NCBI GenBank assembly: GCA_005656395.1
Contig: SRSI01000050.1
Span: 1-64,000, forward strand
From: Strongyloides papillosus
Taxonomy: Eukaryota > Nematoda > Chromadorea > Rhabditida > Strongyloididae
DNA length: 64,000 nt
Direction of reading: 5' to 3'
Part shown: positions 34,710 through 45,695 of the stretch, piece by piece
Position numbering within the stretch: the stretch's first letter is position 1
Layout of the letters: each line of letters opens with the position of its first letter
Program-made: the position numbers and the translations under genes
Notes under the pieces: model-generated
What the model was told of the DNA's origin: nothing
The model's database searches: none
The model's input: only the letters and a program-made list of their open reading frames with translations

Positions 34710-35793
34710 CTGTCGTTTTGAACTTTTTGAGTTGTTTTATATGAGCGAAAGTGTAAATTCTTTCTCCTTTAAGCCTCTTGTGAGCTATCCTTCCGGATTT
34801 CGTGATTCAGCTAAGTTTGCAATCTCCTGTTTCTTCATTTATCTCCATTATACAGAACGGTCCATCATACCTTTCTTGTAATTTCTTCTTATTGCCTACT
34901 TTATCCAAAATAGCCTTCAGAACCATGTCGCCTTCCTTGAACATATGTTCTTTCTTTTCTTCTTGGTTTTCCCTATTTTTAGTTAATCTTTCTCTTACCT
35001 TAGATATAATTTCTTCGTGGTTAATTAGTTCTTCTGGTTGATTTAGGTGGTTTATCATTGAAAGAATGTCAATAGCATTGTTTCTTGTCCGTCCATGTAA
35101 TACTTCATATGGTTTCTGTCCGGTGCTAGTGTGTATCTGGTTGTTGTAGACTCCAATTACTGTTGGAACTACTATATCCCAGTTTTCTTCTGCTTCGTAG
35201 CATGCAATAATTTCATTTATTGTACGATTTGATCTTTCTACCAATCCATTGCTGTTGTGATTGTATGCTATTGATGTTCTTATTTCCACATTCCAATTTT
35301 TCATGAATTCGTTAAATAAATTGCTAACAAAGTATTTCGCGTTGTCTAGTCGGATAGTTTTAGGTGTTCCATACCTACTAAATACTTGATTATTAATTTC
35401 ATATATAATGTACTCCGCTTTCGTCTTTCTCAATGGAATAACGATAGTAAATTTAGAAAATTCATCTGCAATGACCAACAAATATTCATTTTTTCTATTT
35501 GTAATTGGTAACGGTCCTCTGATGTCTATATTTAACCTTTCCCATGGTCTTTCTGGAATATCCCATGTTCCTTTCCAGTCTGTTGTTGTATTTGGTTGGA
35601 ATTTTACTTTTTGACAAGTTTCACAATGTAATTTGATTTCCATATTTTCCCACCAAAAATATTTCTGTATTATCTCCTTAATCCTGTGTATTCCAAAATG
35701 TCCGCCAAGTTTTGGATTTTCATGGATGTAAGAAATTAGTTTACTCCTTTCATTGTCAGGTACATAGAATTTTTCAATTCCTTTAATTTTCAC
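34710..35793 (-). pseudogene. Ty3/gypsy integrase with late in-frame stop
   Basis: The 328-codon frame 34807-35793 contains the HHCC zinc-binding domain (HFGIHRI ... CETCQKVK), then the DDE catalytic core with Asp in LNIDIRGPL, Asp in RLDNAKYF and Glu in GLVERSNRTI, and the C-terminal GPF/Y-type module (RYDGPF), which together define a Ty3/gypsy integrase. A TGA at 34807-34809 interrupts the frame, but the same frame continues with a basic tail (GRIAHKRLKGERIYTFAHIK) to a TAG near 34711, the usual end of such proteins. Upstream the frame meets a TGA near 35824, beyond which a degenerate RNase H-integrase linker (MAGWSTSRQ) can be read. The enzyme inserts element cDNA into the genome; this copy is defective. 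Confidence 0.75.
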
Positions 35794-35905
35794 AATTACC
35801 AGATTTTTAAGTCTTCAATGTTGGTTTTTCATCTCATTTTGTAAGAATTCTTCATTTTGCCTTGAAGTACTCCACCCTGCCATATTAAGAGATGTCCTCA
35901 TCTCT

Positions 35906-36256
35906 CTAAAAGTTGTTGGCTTCATAAACCTGAGAGATGGCATTTCCGGGTGGGTTCTCCAATAAAGTTGACATTAGGTCTTTCAATTCCTTACGATGAT
36001 GTTTCTGTCTTTCTCTTCTTGAGGGGATTCTGGTGACAATTGCTTTTATATTTCTTGCGAAAAATCTTTTGACACCAGTGACATCTAAGTCCAATTGTCC
36101 TTTCTTGACATAATTATCAAGGGTAACAGCTCCATCCAAATCTTTCTTGCTATTTCTAATGGTATCCATGATTAATCGTTTAACTAACCTGAGAAATGAT
36201 CGGTCACGGCTTCGGCGTCGACTTAGTCTGATAACAATAATAGTAAACAAGTACAC
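35906..36256 (-). pseudogene. Gag-like N-terminal remnant
   Basis: A 116-codon frame opens the coding part of the LTR element. From an internal Met (MDTIRNSKKDLDG) it is basic and helical-looking and ends just where sequence of RNase H-integrase linker type begins in another frame. Its position just after the leader suggests the start of gag. No zinc knuckle remains. The join marks one end of the internal deletion. Confidence 0.4.
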
Positions 36257-38143
36257 GAATACGTATACTTATTTCGGTGAGTGGTAACTCTTTTTAAAAT
36301 TTTCTTATTTTTATACTCTCTTATCTCCCCCTCCTTCGATCTTCCTCTTTGCAACCCCTAGGATTATTAGATTCTTCTTTTGAGCTGTTATCCAATGTTT
36401 CCTAATTTGATGGCAGTAAAATTGTAAAAAATTCTTACTAAAATGCGGGGATTTTACCAAAGGGAATTATGCCTCTGCTTTGATAGTACGATTACTAACC
36501 CTATTACGCCTAGTAATGTCTAATTTACCAAAAATGACTAATTCCTTTTTTTCTAAACGAAATTAATCTTATTTTCTAAGAATAACTAATTTTTTTTTCT
36601 AAAAATAACTCAATTCTCCAGACATCAAATTCCTATTTATCAAAACGGATGGGTTTTCTTTTGATAAAGATTTTAGAAACTCTCTCTCGTAGATTATTTA
36701 ATACTTTTCTTTATCTGGTCTTCTTTATATAATTAATTGCAAAAATATTTTATAATATTTTACGAATTGCAAAGAAGGGCTTTCTGTCTTTTTAAATTGG
36801 ATTTAAATTTTCTATTATATATTACTTTTTTATTTCTTTTCTAATGGCGTTGGATATGTTTTGGGAATTACTGTCGTAATTCCTTATTGTCTTATTCTCA
36901 AGACGGATACTTTTTCTTTTTACTACATAATACGCTGCGCAGTTATTTTAAATGCCTTTTTTCGTCAAATCTTATTATTATTTTATATTTTGTAATCCAT
37001 CTATCCTAAGGCCATCAATGAAACATTGGCAACGACATATAATACAATTTATCTATCTATTATTGTGCTTTTCGGATACAATAAACTCATTTGCAATTTA
37101 TCAAAAATTTAATCAGTAGTCTTTTTAAATTCTGAAACATCCCTCACAGTTATTTTCCCATTTACTACATCACACAAAAAGCAGACATGATGGATCTACT
37201 TTTTGCTCCCTTAACACCCCGTCTCTCTAGTAAAGAGTTATCTTGACGTAGCTGTACCGCATATACAGCCCCATTACTCACGATGCATAAGGAAGGTTAA
37301 ACACAACAAACAACTTTTCTAAGCAATTTCAAATAATTTTCTAAATAACTTCGAGTAATTACCTATATATTGTGCAATTTAAACCTATGAGTAATGGAAT
37401 TCTTAATATAATAAACAAAATTGAACCCCTAACTTAACTGTAATGTAATAAACTTGGTATTTTTATGGAAAAAGAAAAAATTATATAATTTTTCATGAGC
37501 CACTCGCTCCTATTTTAGAAATACCAATCAGTACCTTTCGGCTATTCTTTACCTTGGTCCTTTAATACTGACCTGGAATTTTATTTATATTGCGCAACCT
37601 ATTCCTTAACCGAAAGGGTGTCACTGATACCATAAGCTTCTAACATGCCATCTTGGCCGAGATGAACACGACTTCATACTTATTTCTCACTGACTCGACT
37701 TGGGGCACATAACAATCCAAACCAGATTGGATAATGTTAGAACCAAACATTATCGGGCATATTTCTCCGTGATTCGTCAACCCCGAAGGTCCCCAGTCTG
37801 CCATAACCTTAGCTAGCTATTCTTAGGAAAAATATCCTTACCAGGGATATTTTAATACATATTACTTACTATCTACAAGTGCTAGTAGCATTTTAGCACC
37901 TGATTACGAAACTATTCTTTACTTAATAGTCATTTATGATACAAACGAGATTTCTAGACTACTTTTTCTAATTTCTCTCTTAATCGTACAATCGTAACCT
38001 TTATGTTACAACCGCAGATTTTACTCTCTCAAAAATGTCGCTACTGTAGGAAAATATGTGAGGGGTTTCCATGATACAACTATATTTTATGTCTTGCTCA
38101 CCTGGAATCATAGCAGCGTCGTGGAAGATCTCGGTGGAACCTC
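36257..38143 (-). other. Long non-coding leader of the LTR element
   Basis: About 1.9 kb between the 5' LTR and the gag-like frame shows no open frame of note on either strand. It is unusually long for a gypsy leader. It might hold a second deletion scar, packaging sequences or unrelated DNA carried by a non-autonomous lineage. Confidence 0.5.
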
Positions 38144-38358
38144 GTTATAGTGTAGCGGTTTAAAATTAATAACAATAAGAATAAGAGAAATATTTTATTA
38201 TAAGAAAAGCAAAAAGATACAATTAATAATATTGTAAGTTAGTTTTTCATCCTCCCAGTTACCACTGCCTAATATTGCTAGTATTCTCCCTTTTATATCC
38301 CACTGGGCGGGTCTGTTTGTCCCATCATTATTTTGTTAAAAATTCCAATATTATTTCG
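38144..38358 (-). repeat. 5' LTR (215 bp)
   Basis: Reads as identical to 32874-33088. It lies upstream of the minus-strand gag-like and integrase frames and is followed by the right GACTC duplication. Confidence 0.85.
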
Positions 38359-38363
38359 GACTC
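38359..38363. repeat. Right 5-bp target-site duplication of the LTR element
   Basis: GACTC matches 32869-32873. The sequence after it (TTAATAACGTATTTTAT...) continues the host repeat that was split by the insertion. Confidence 0.7.
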
Positions 38364-38862
38364 TTAATAACGTATTTTATAAAATAAAGATAAAAAACAA
38401 GTTAGGATCTAAAATGAGCATAATGTCATGAAAAATATCAAAATTAAAAAAAGTCACATTAGTTTAAAAGTCAAACATATATATCTTTGTAAAAAAAACG
38501 GCAAAAATAAGCGACAACCCAATATTTTGTGTTGTTTAAAAATTTTTGCTATTGCTTGATAATTTTAAAATTTGAATAATATTCAATTTTTTAAAATGGT
38601 GGGACATTTTTTTGCATTACAGATAGATTTGTCAAAATTTGACCTTTGTTTTTCTGTGTGTAATACTATAAAACATAGTAAATGGGAAATATTATTTGGA
38701 AGTTTATAACTGCATTGTTATAAAACAAAACATTTTCTATTTTTTTTTGGAATTTTTTAGATTTAAAAAAATTCTTGTAGGTATGTAGCGACGACTGCAG
38801 CGAGCTGCTCATAAATAAAGTGTTAATAATTAAAAAAAAGAATACTTTGACATCATCATAAC
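38364..38862. other. Right part of split dispersed repeat, then intergenic DNA
   Basis: 38364 to about 38470 aligns with the distal part of the repeats at 48828-49085 and 54478-54722 (GTTAGGATCTAAAATGAGCA and AAAAATATCAA blocks). A GC-richer patch at 38775-38810 (GCGACGACTGCAGCGAGCTGC) recalls the 73-bp array core. No gene. Confidence 0.5.
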
Positions 38863-40077
38863 TTATGCAACATCACGGTATTGTATTCTTATTCTGTTTG
38901 ATGGGATTAATCCTACATATTTCATAACTATGACATTATTCTGGGATTTTATAATCTTTCCGGAGTTTCTTCTACAAAACATAGCACCAGAAACAGCTTT
39001 ATCGGCAAAAAATTTAACTTCTAATCCTGTATTTGGTTGGCAAACAAAGCTGTAATCATCGAAGTTAGTTTCGAGAATATTCAGCAGTACTTTGCGTCCT
39101 CTTGGTGCTGTTATTTGAATGTAACAAGTTTTAATCCCATTGACATTTAATAGTTGATCTATATTTTTAGCATTCAATCTTGTTACACCACATTGTCTAT
39201 CTGAAGGAAATAATTTGGTACACAGTTTTCCTGTAAAAAATGCCGGGCACATACAAAATCTACAATTGTTTGGGTGTGGGTATCCACCCATTTTACATTT
39301 TAATTTCGAATCACGACATTTATCTTTACAATAATGAATATTAAGTTGTTTTGCATCATTAAACCCAAATCGTGTCGTTTGTCCTATAGTTTCTAAATAA
39401 TTTAGATATTTGGGTTCCATTGCTACTCGTCCATTTTTTGAACCTGAAAGTCTATTATAGTGCATCACAGAACCAAAATCATATTTTAAGCCATATGGTG
39501 TTGCTTTTGATAAAGCGAAAGTTTGATAATTAAACCTAAGACCAGGGACTATATTTTCAAATCTTACTTTAATATAAGAATTTCTATCATGTCTTGAAAA
39601 TTCATGAATCACACCAAGAGCATGCATTGTTTCATGGATAGCAATTGTAAGTTCATTACAAGCACTTCCTAAAACTACCTCTTGTGGTTTACCACGTGAA
39701 ATTTTTCCCATAAAAGAAAAACAGTTTCTACTTTTATTGACATAATTTATGCCTCCATCTCTAAAATTATTTGACTCTTTAAACCTTATACATGTTTCTT
39801 TTTCAATAACCGCCAATGCTTTCTTGATTAATTTTCTATTTACACCACGGCTAATGTGGTAATTAATTGGAAAAGTCCACCTTAATGCCATATTTTTGAG
39901 AATTGACTTTTTAACTCTAGTTTCATAAGATTCTGAGTTACCATCAACCTTTAAAATACTTTCATTCTTAAACATATTGTTAATAAATCAAAGAATAATT
40001 GCTTTTCTATGACTTACTATTGAAATTACTTCCAGTATGCATTGGAAAAATAAAAATAACTTGATAAAAAAAATCAT
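38863..40077 (-). CDS. Secreted astacin metalloprotease with very short propeptide (copy 3)
   Basis: Exon 1 is 40018-40077 (20 codons, signal peptide MIFFIKLFLFFQCILEVISI), the 51-bp intron is 39967-40017, and exon 2 is 38863-39966, giving 387 residues. The signal-peptide exon has the same 20-codon size and phase-0 junction as the two other astacins here. The catalytic domain has HETMHALGVIHEFSRHDRN at about 131 and the Met-turn SVMHY, then a Cys-rich EGF-like domain (CKMGGYPHPN to LC) and a CUB-like C-terminus. Only about 25 residues lie between signal peptide and mature start, and the FxGD Asp switch seen in the other copies is absent, so latency must differ or be lost. It is clearly more diverged than the 22-27 kb pair. 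It lies 500 bp from a recent LTR insertion downstream of its stop. Confidence 0.85.
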
Positions 40078-42828
40078 TGGATTACATGATGGTAGAAAAT
40101 TAATTTACTTACATATATATATTTATGTTGGAGAATTTACGTTATTCACCTGAGATAATAAATTTAATTGTTATTCAAATAATTTGAGTCAAAATATTTT
40201 TTACATTTTTACAAAAATTTCGGTTACTTTTTAACTTAAATTAAACATAATTTTTTGTTATTATAGCAAATAGTAAAATTAAATAATAACAATAATATTA
40301 ATTTACATGTGTATGACATCTCAAAAACAAAATTTATTTTTATTGTTTCTTTATGAAAAATGGAATTATATTTTTGTGATTTCAGGTGACTGAACTTTTA
40401 TTATTGACGTGACAACCCACAAAAATTTCAAGAATACAAAATAGATTAAAGAGGATGATTTACCCTAAAAATGGAATGTTTTTATTTTACACAGAATACA
40501 AAAACACCAGATACCGAATAAATGTATAAATATTAAGTCAAATTCAAATAGTGCACTTAAAAACACTAGAAATTTCAAAAAATATATAAATATGATAATA
40601 TTGTGACTATTTTCTTCTTTATAATTGATAAAATACTATTTCTTTATATATGCTGCTACTTAGTGAAGGTTCAACCTCTTCATTGAAGGCAACCCATAAC
40701 ATTATACGCCATCAGTCGTTGTCAATTATTGCTTTTTGAAGTTGTAATTATTTTTCCCATGAAAAACACATTGACATCAAATTATAAATCCCCATTTATT
40801 ATAGAAGAATGGAAGATCGGGAAACTTTTTCGATTTTTAAACTTTTTCTATCTTAATATATAAAATTTTATCTACTGATTCTAACAAATGTGAAATTAGT
40901 TCAATCTGAAGTACCGTTAATGAGATATAACAACTTAAACGATCTTTGGTGAGTTGATCTTGATCCAAAAAGAGTCATTTTTATCTAAAATTTTACAAAT
41001 ATATGTACTTTTAGATGCCTATAATATAAAAATGAAAAAGATAGACTTTCATGTTTCATTCTTAAGATTTTAAACTTTCTTGAAAATGACTCAAAAAGTT
41101 CGCGCATAAAGGTGATCAAATCTGCCATGATTTTTTCATACTTCTTCAAAAATAGTTATCATCGTTAAATTCAGTAACTGGTAGAACTAAATAATTCATG
41201 TCTAAAACGTATTTTTTTAAATTAGGAATTTTAGGTATTTACTGTATTGATAAGCTGATAATGTTATTTTTACAGTTGTTAAGGTGATTCAACCTTCTTA
41301 AAATTAGCTCTGATCAATTTAATCATTAATTTTTCTACCAATTTTTCCTCTATCTCTGCATATTTTACTGTTCATCCCTAAGATACGATTTGAATATTAT
41401 GAAAATATCTCTATGGTTTGTACTCTTAAGAGTGAGATCCTGTACTTTTGAAGATTAATTTAATAAAAATTAACGTAAGAGGATAGATTTACAGAACTTT
41501 TTAGATTTATTAGTTGATAAATAATGAGTACTCAACTTTTTGTAATAAATTCTATCCGTTCATATGTTATCGTATTATTAATAACCTTTTTTATTATGTT
41601 AGCATGTTGTTTACGTCAAAACACCCTTTATGGGATTTTTTTTAAACGATTTTGAAGAATACCTTCCTTGCGCAGATTGCATTCTTAATTGGTACATCAA
41701 CATGTTCAGTGCCATTTATTCATAGATTAATTATTATTTTCATACATTTTGTAGCCATATATTATCCAATGGAGTATAAGAGTATTTCTGTAGCAAGCAG
41801 AATCAAATAAATGTGTATTGAAATTATTTTTTGTAGTTTCCACACAAATTTATAATTCATTTATTTAAGAGATGTATACAACAAGTTATGTAAAATTGTC
41901 TTATATTTACAAAAAGTGAATTTTTACAAAAATGTTTTTAATTGTTGTACAATTTTATGTAGCATTGTTATACATTTTAGGTAAAAATGCTACACATTTT
42001 TAGGTAGAATTGTATTGTCATTTTTTTTTAAAAATTCTCAAGCTAAGAAATACATTTTTTTAAAAATTAATTTTTTCTTAATGTAATACGATTTCACGTA
42101 AAATTTTATAACAGTTCTACCTAAAAATATATAGCATTTTTATCTAAAAATGTCATACAATTCTATGCAAATTATACCTATACAAAAATGAGTAAAATTG
42201 TATTACAAATTTCATTAAATTGCTATTACAATTTTTAGTGAATTGTATGACAATTTGCATAAAATTGAACCTTAAATTGCGGAATTTTTTATATGTGTGA
42301 AGAACACATTTTCTGACTATTTAATCACAGAAATCAATGAAAGCTAACAGAGTTATAATAAAGATAGTTATGTGATTCTTATTTTTTTTACTATAGAATA
42401 AATTTCGATTTAGAGTAATTGTTAAATAATAATCATTTACAATTTCAAAAGGTAAAAGAAAGCTTATCATCAAACTATTTTTTATATTAGCTTAAAGGAA
42501 TTGAAAATCTATTCAAAAATGTTAGAATATCAATCAAATGTGTTGAATGTTTAACAATGATATTTGTGATAAATTTTAGCCAGTAATTTTATTGTTATAA
42601 ATTTATAGAAACGCATAATTTTATATAGTATTAAAAAACTTCTGGTATATCACATTCAAAAAGAAAAAATACTATTATAAATTAAAAATAATTTCCAATT
42701 AAACTTTTATGATTTTATTCTTATAGTAACAATTTACATTTTGATTATTAAATTATAATTAATTTAATCATAATAAATTAAATTTTTGCATTGTTACGAT
42801 AGAATTTACTGCAACACATCTTTTTCCA
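40078..42828. other. AT-rich intergenic stretch with a foldback
   Basis: No gene is supported in this 2.75 kb. A small foldback lies at 41968-42158 (listed separately). The remainder is AT-rich without clear repeats or frames. Confidence 0.45.
41968..42158. repeat. Small foldback repeat with about 48-bp arms
   Basis: The arm 41968-42015 (GTAAAAATGCTACACATTTTTAGGTAGAA) is matched by the reverse complement of 42111-42158 (GATAAAAATGCTATATATTTTTAGGTAGAA) with few differences. Looser inverted similarity built on ACAATTTTATGCA-type motifs may extend to about 41880-42270. Confidence 0.55.
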
Positions 42829-44970
42829 TTATTTAGCAGCGCATTTAACATTCTTAAAGTGATTTTTACCAAGATTTGTAGAATTTAAATTTCCAGCAAC
42901 ATTTTTACTCTGGCCTGTCGTTGTCTTTTTAATATCCTTCATACCGTTTGATCCATTATAGTTAACTTCGGAGAGTGTAGATGATTCAGAAGATGATGAT
43001 GACGACGATAAACCATTATAGGCTTTTCTTTTTCCAATCTTTCTCTTAACAATTGAATGTGCTATAGTAATCATTGTCACGCAGAACAGAACAACAATAA
43101 ATACGATTACTGCTATCCAAAGTGCTGAATTGTTTACATGTTGATTTACAATCATGTCACTATTTGAATTTTGTATTGTAAGGCTTTTCGTTCCAGTAAC
43201 TCGTCTGATATGAAAATGAATTTGCCTTTTCGTATAAAAGGTTGTATCAGCAGGGGTTCGGTATGTGCATTTAACTATTACTCCAGGAACATCTCTAGGC
43301 GCTTTATATGAAATAATATTCTCCTTAATATCCATTTTATCTGTTACGTTGGAGAAATTATCAATATCTATAGGTTTTCTGACATTCTCTCCAAATTCAA
43401 TCCTTATTTTTTTAATTTCACCAAGAGATTCATATTGCTTAACGCAACCAATATATTGTTTATTGTTGTTCTTTAAATCACCTAACGCCAATTCGGAATC
43501 TTCATCGGGTAGATAATATACTTTATCCATAGTAATAGCGTTCCTGTTGAAGACTTTTGTTACATTTGATTCCTTACATCTGTAGGAACCATAACTATCC
43601 ATATTCTTGCGACTAAAAATTATTTTATTTTTAGTCAAAGTGTAGATGATATTCGGCTTCTCCTCATTTTTTATAGAAAATATAGCGCTCCTTGAGTAGA
43701 ATTTGTCCATATGAACTTGGTTCATTCCTTCGACTTTTGATAAACATCTAAAAGTATGTATTTTGTCGAGATCGTCTAGTTTCATAAGCCGGTAGAATAT
43801 ATTCTTTTTTTGATGCCTTTTTATTGAGTCGACTGACCCTATTGTGGGTAAAATATTAGCTCTTACATCATTTTTTAAGCTTTTTATACACGACACTTCT
43901 TCAGTAACAGTAGGGTTTTTTAATCTTAAATGATCATGTTCATTTTTCAATCCATTCGCAATACTGCTCCAGCTATAAATGTATATTTTCTGCCCAGCAT
44001 AAAATTTATGGTTTGAATCCTTATTGCGAATCGCCAATACATCCATTATTCTTTCAGACATATAGTTAGTGTCTGTTTCTAAATAACCAAAATGATAATG
44101 ATATTGAGAGTTATCAGAAGATTTACATTTTATCTCCTCACTTAGTGGATTGATTACTCCCGTTATTTTCTTATCTTTATTATCTTCTTTTAATTTATAT
44201 CCAATAAGTAAATCCGGTAATGATGGTTGCTTTAATGTTCCACAAATGAATTCTTTTGCGTTATAATTTTTCTTATAAAAAGGTACCACTATATGTCCAT
44301 ATCCATTTTCTTCCTCGAAAAATCCGTTATTTTGTAGTTTGTCTTCTGGTTCGAATTTAGACAATCCTTTCCTGGGTACCCAGTTGGTATAAGGACAAAC
44401 ACCTAATCTTATATTAACTTTATGGTATAGTCTAACACCCAGTAGCATCTTATTATCACTCGATTTGACAACCATCAAAACAGCATGTTCAACCGTATGA
44501 ACTTTATTTATATTATTTAAGACCTCAGCATTTTTTTTTCTATCAAAAAACACCAATCCCAGATCGCATTGTTGAATGTTGCAAAATACATCATATTTCG
44601 ATAAATCATCAAAGTTATTTCCTCCATAGTATCCAACGGAATAAGAGATGTGATATATTGATGTGAAAAGAACTCCTATGCTTAAACCACACTGATGATC
44701 CTTATTAGAAGATCCTTTCTTTATGTCATCCCAGTTAAGATGAAGAATTTTTATTTCTTTGAATTTTACATTTAGATAATCCTTTTGTTTTTCATTATAT
44801 TTCTTAAGCGTATTAAAATCTATCATCATTTGGTTTTGAAAATGATTTCCATTAAATCCACAAAGATGATCTTTCAAGATAAGTTCTTTATTTACGCTAT
44901 TGTGATTACTAGAATCAGATTTGGTGCCTTGAAGGAAAATTAATAAAATAGATAAAAATTTCACTAACAT
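42829..44970 (-). CDS. Intronless type I membrane protein with Ig-like segment, unknown family
   Basis: A single uninterrupted frame of 713 codons starts with a signal peptide (MLVKFLSILLIFLQGTKS). A roughly 595-residue ectodomain has many Cys and N-glycosylation sites. A membrane span lies at about 615-641 (LWIAVIVFIVVLFCVTMITI), then a 72-residue basic tail with a run of Ser (LSSSSSSSESS). Residues around 435-500 contain MDSYGSYRCKE, which fits the D-x-G-x-Y-x-C end of an immunoglobulin-type fold. The N-terminal half has a repeated-looking Cys pattern but no domain I can name. It is probably an adhesion or receptor protein of the cell surface. The absence of introns over 2.1 kb could reflect intron loss or retrocopy origin; no poly(A) remnant was obvious. 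Confidence 0.75.
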   Translation of the reverse strand: MLVKFLSILLIFLQGTKSDSSNHNSVNKELILKDHLCGFNGNHFQNQMMIDFNTLKKYNEKQKDYLNVKFKEIKILHLNWDDIKKGSSNKDHQCGLSIGVLFTSIYHISYSVGYYGGNNFDDLSKYDVFCNIQQCDLGLVFFDRKKNAEVLNNINKVHTVEHAVLMVVKSSDNKMLLGVRLYHKVNIRLGVCPYTNWVPRKGLSKFEPEDKLQNNGFFEEENGYGHIVVPFYKKNYNAKEFICGTLKQPSLPDLLIGYKLKEDNKDKKITGVINPLSEEIKCKSSDNSQYHYHFGYLETDTNYMSERIMDVLAIRNKDSNHKFYAGQKIYIYSWSSIANGLKNEHDHLRLKNPTVTEEVSCIKSLKNDVRANILPTIGSVDSIKRHQKKNIFYRLMKLDDLDKIHTFRCLSKVEGMNQVHMDKFYSRSAIFSIKNEEKPNIIYTLTKNKIIFSRKNMDSYGSYRCKESNVTKVFNRNAITMDKVYYLPDEDSELALGDLKNNNKQYIGCVKQYESLGEIKKIRIEFGENVRKPIDIDNFSNVTDKMDIKENIISYKAPRDVPGVIVKCTYRTPADTTFYTKRQIHFHIRRVTGTKSLTIQNSNSDMIVNQHVNNSALWIAVIVFIVVLFCVTMITIAHSIVKRKIGKRKAYNGLSSSSSSSESSTLSEVNYNGSNGMKDIKKTTTGQSKNVAGNLNSTNLGKNHFKNVKCAAK

Positions 44971-45695
44971 TGTGAAATAAATTAATTTACTCTAATATTT
45001 TTCATTTTAAAATAATAAATTTTTTTACTGAAATTTGGATGACTATATTCTAATTTTATAATATATCAATAGAAAAAATTTTTTTTGCATAAATAATAAG
45101 AAATTAAATAAATTAAGTAAAGTATCATTTTTATTGAAACATTTTTCTTCTAAAAAATGTTATTTCCTTACAATATTAGATCAAGTAGTTGGTTATCATT
45201 AATTATTTTTCTATTAAAATAAAAATCTTTCATTTTTTTATAATTAGGCAACGGGAGAGTAGGAAATTTGCCTTGTTTGTTGTTGATTAGATAAAGATTT
45301 CATACTTGAATTAATATAATTCCTTTTTCTTAAACAATAAACTTTATAACAGTTTCATTTTTTATGTTAGACTGAGATCTGTATAGAAATTTTATTTCTA
45401 TTGTTTTTATCAAGCATCCATTAAGTTATAACTATTTATGTAATTAATGTTTTTTTTTGAAAGAATGGTTATCGGTTTTTTGGTCCTAATTTGGCTAGTT
45501 TATCATTGATATATATTTTATGAGTAAATCCACACCAGCCTCATTCTGCTAGTATATATTTATCCATAGCTTGATTATTTATTAAATTTGATTTATTTAT
45601 AATGGAATTGAAAATGATTACAAATATAGTAATAAAGTTTTTTTCAGTTCTAGTTTTTTGAAGAACGCAAGTTATTCACCATTTTTAAAACTATG
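44971..45695. other. Intergenic with a diverged copy of the 523-bp repeat
   Basis: 45335 to about 45560 resembles part of the unit in the 12975-14300 array (TTAGACTGAGATCTGTATAG, TTTTTATCAAGC, GGTCCTAATTTGGC). No gene. Confidence 0.5.

Larger units (their letters stand above)
32874..38358 (-). mobile_element. Internally deleted Ty3/gypsy LTR retrotransposon
   Basis: Two direct repeats of 215 bp (32874-33088 and 38144-38358) read as identical, and 5-bp GACTC duplications flank them. The polypurine tract on the minus strand lies at 33089-33108 next to the left LTR, and the coding frames are on the minus strand, so the right copy is the 5' LTR. The 5.5-kb element keeps a gag-like start and an integrase but has no protease, reverse transcriptase or RNase H catalytic region; the two kept parts are joined near 35.9 kb. 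Identical LTRs mean insertion was recent, so this defective copy was probably mobilised in trans. About 1.9 kb of non-coding leader lies between 36257 and 38143. Confidence 0.85.

Noticed and set aside
36257..38143. Possible hidden coding region in the LTR leader
   Set aside because: Neither strand has a long frame or recognisable motif; I could not support any gene.
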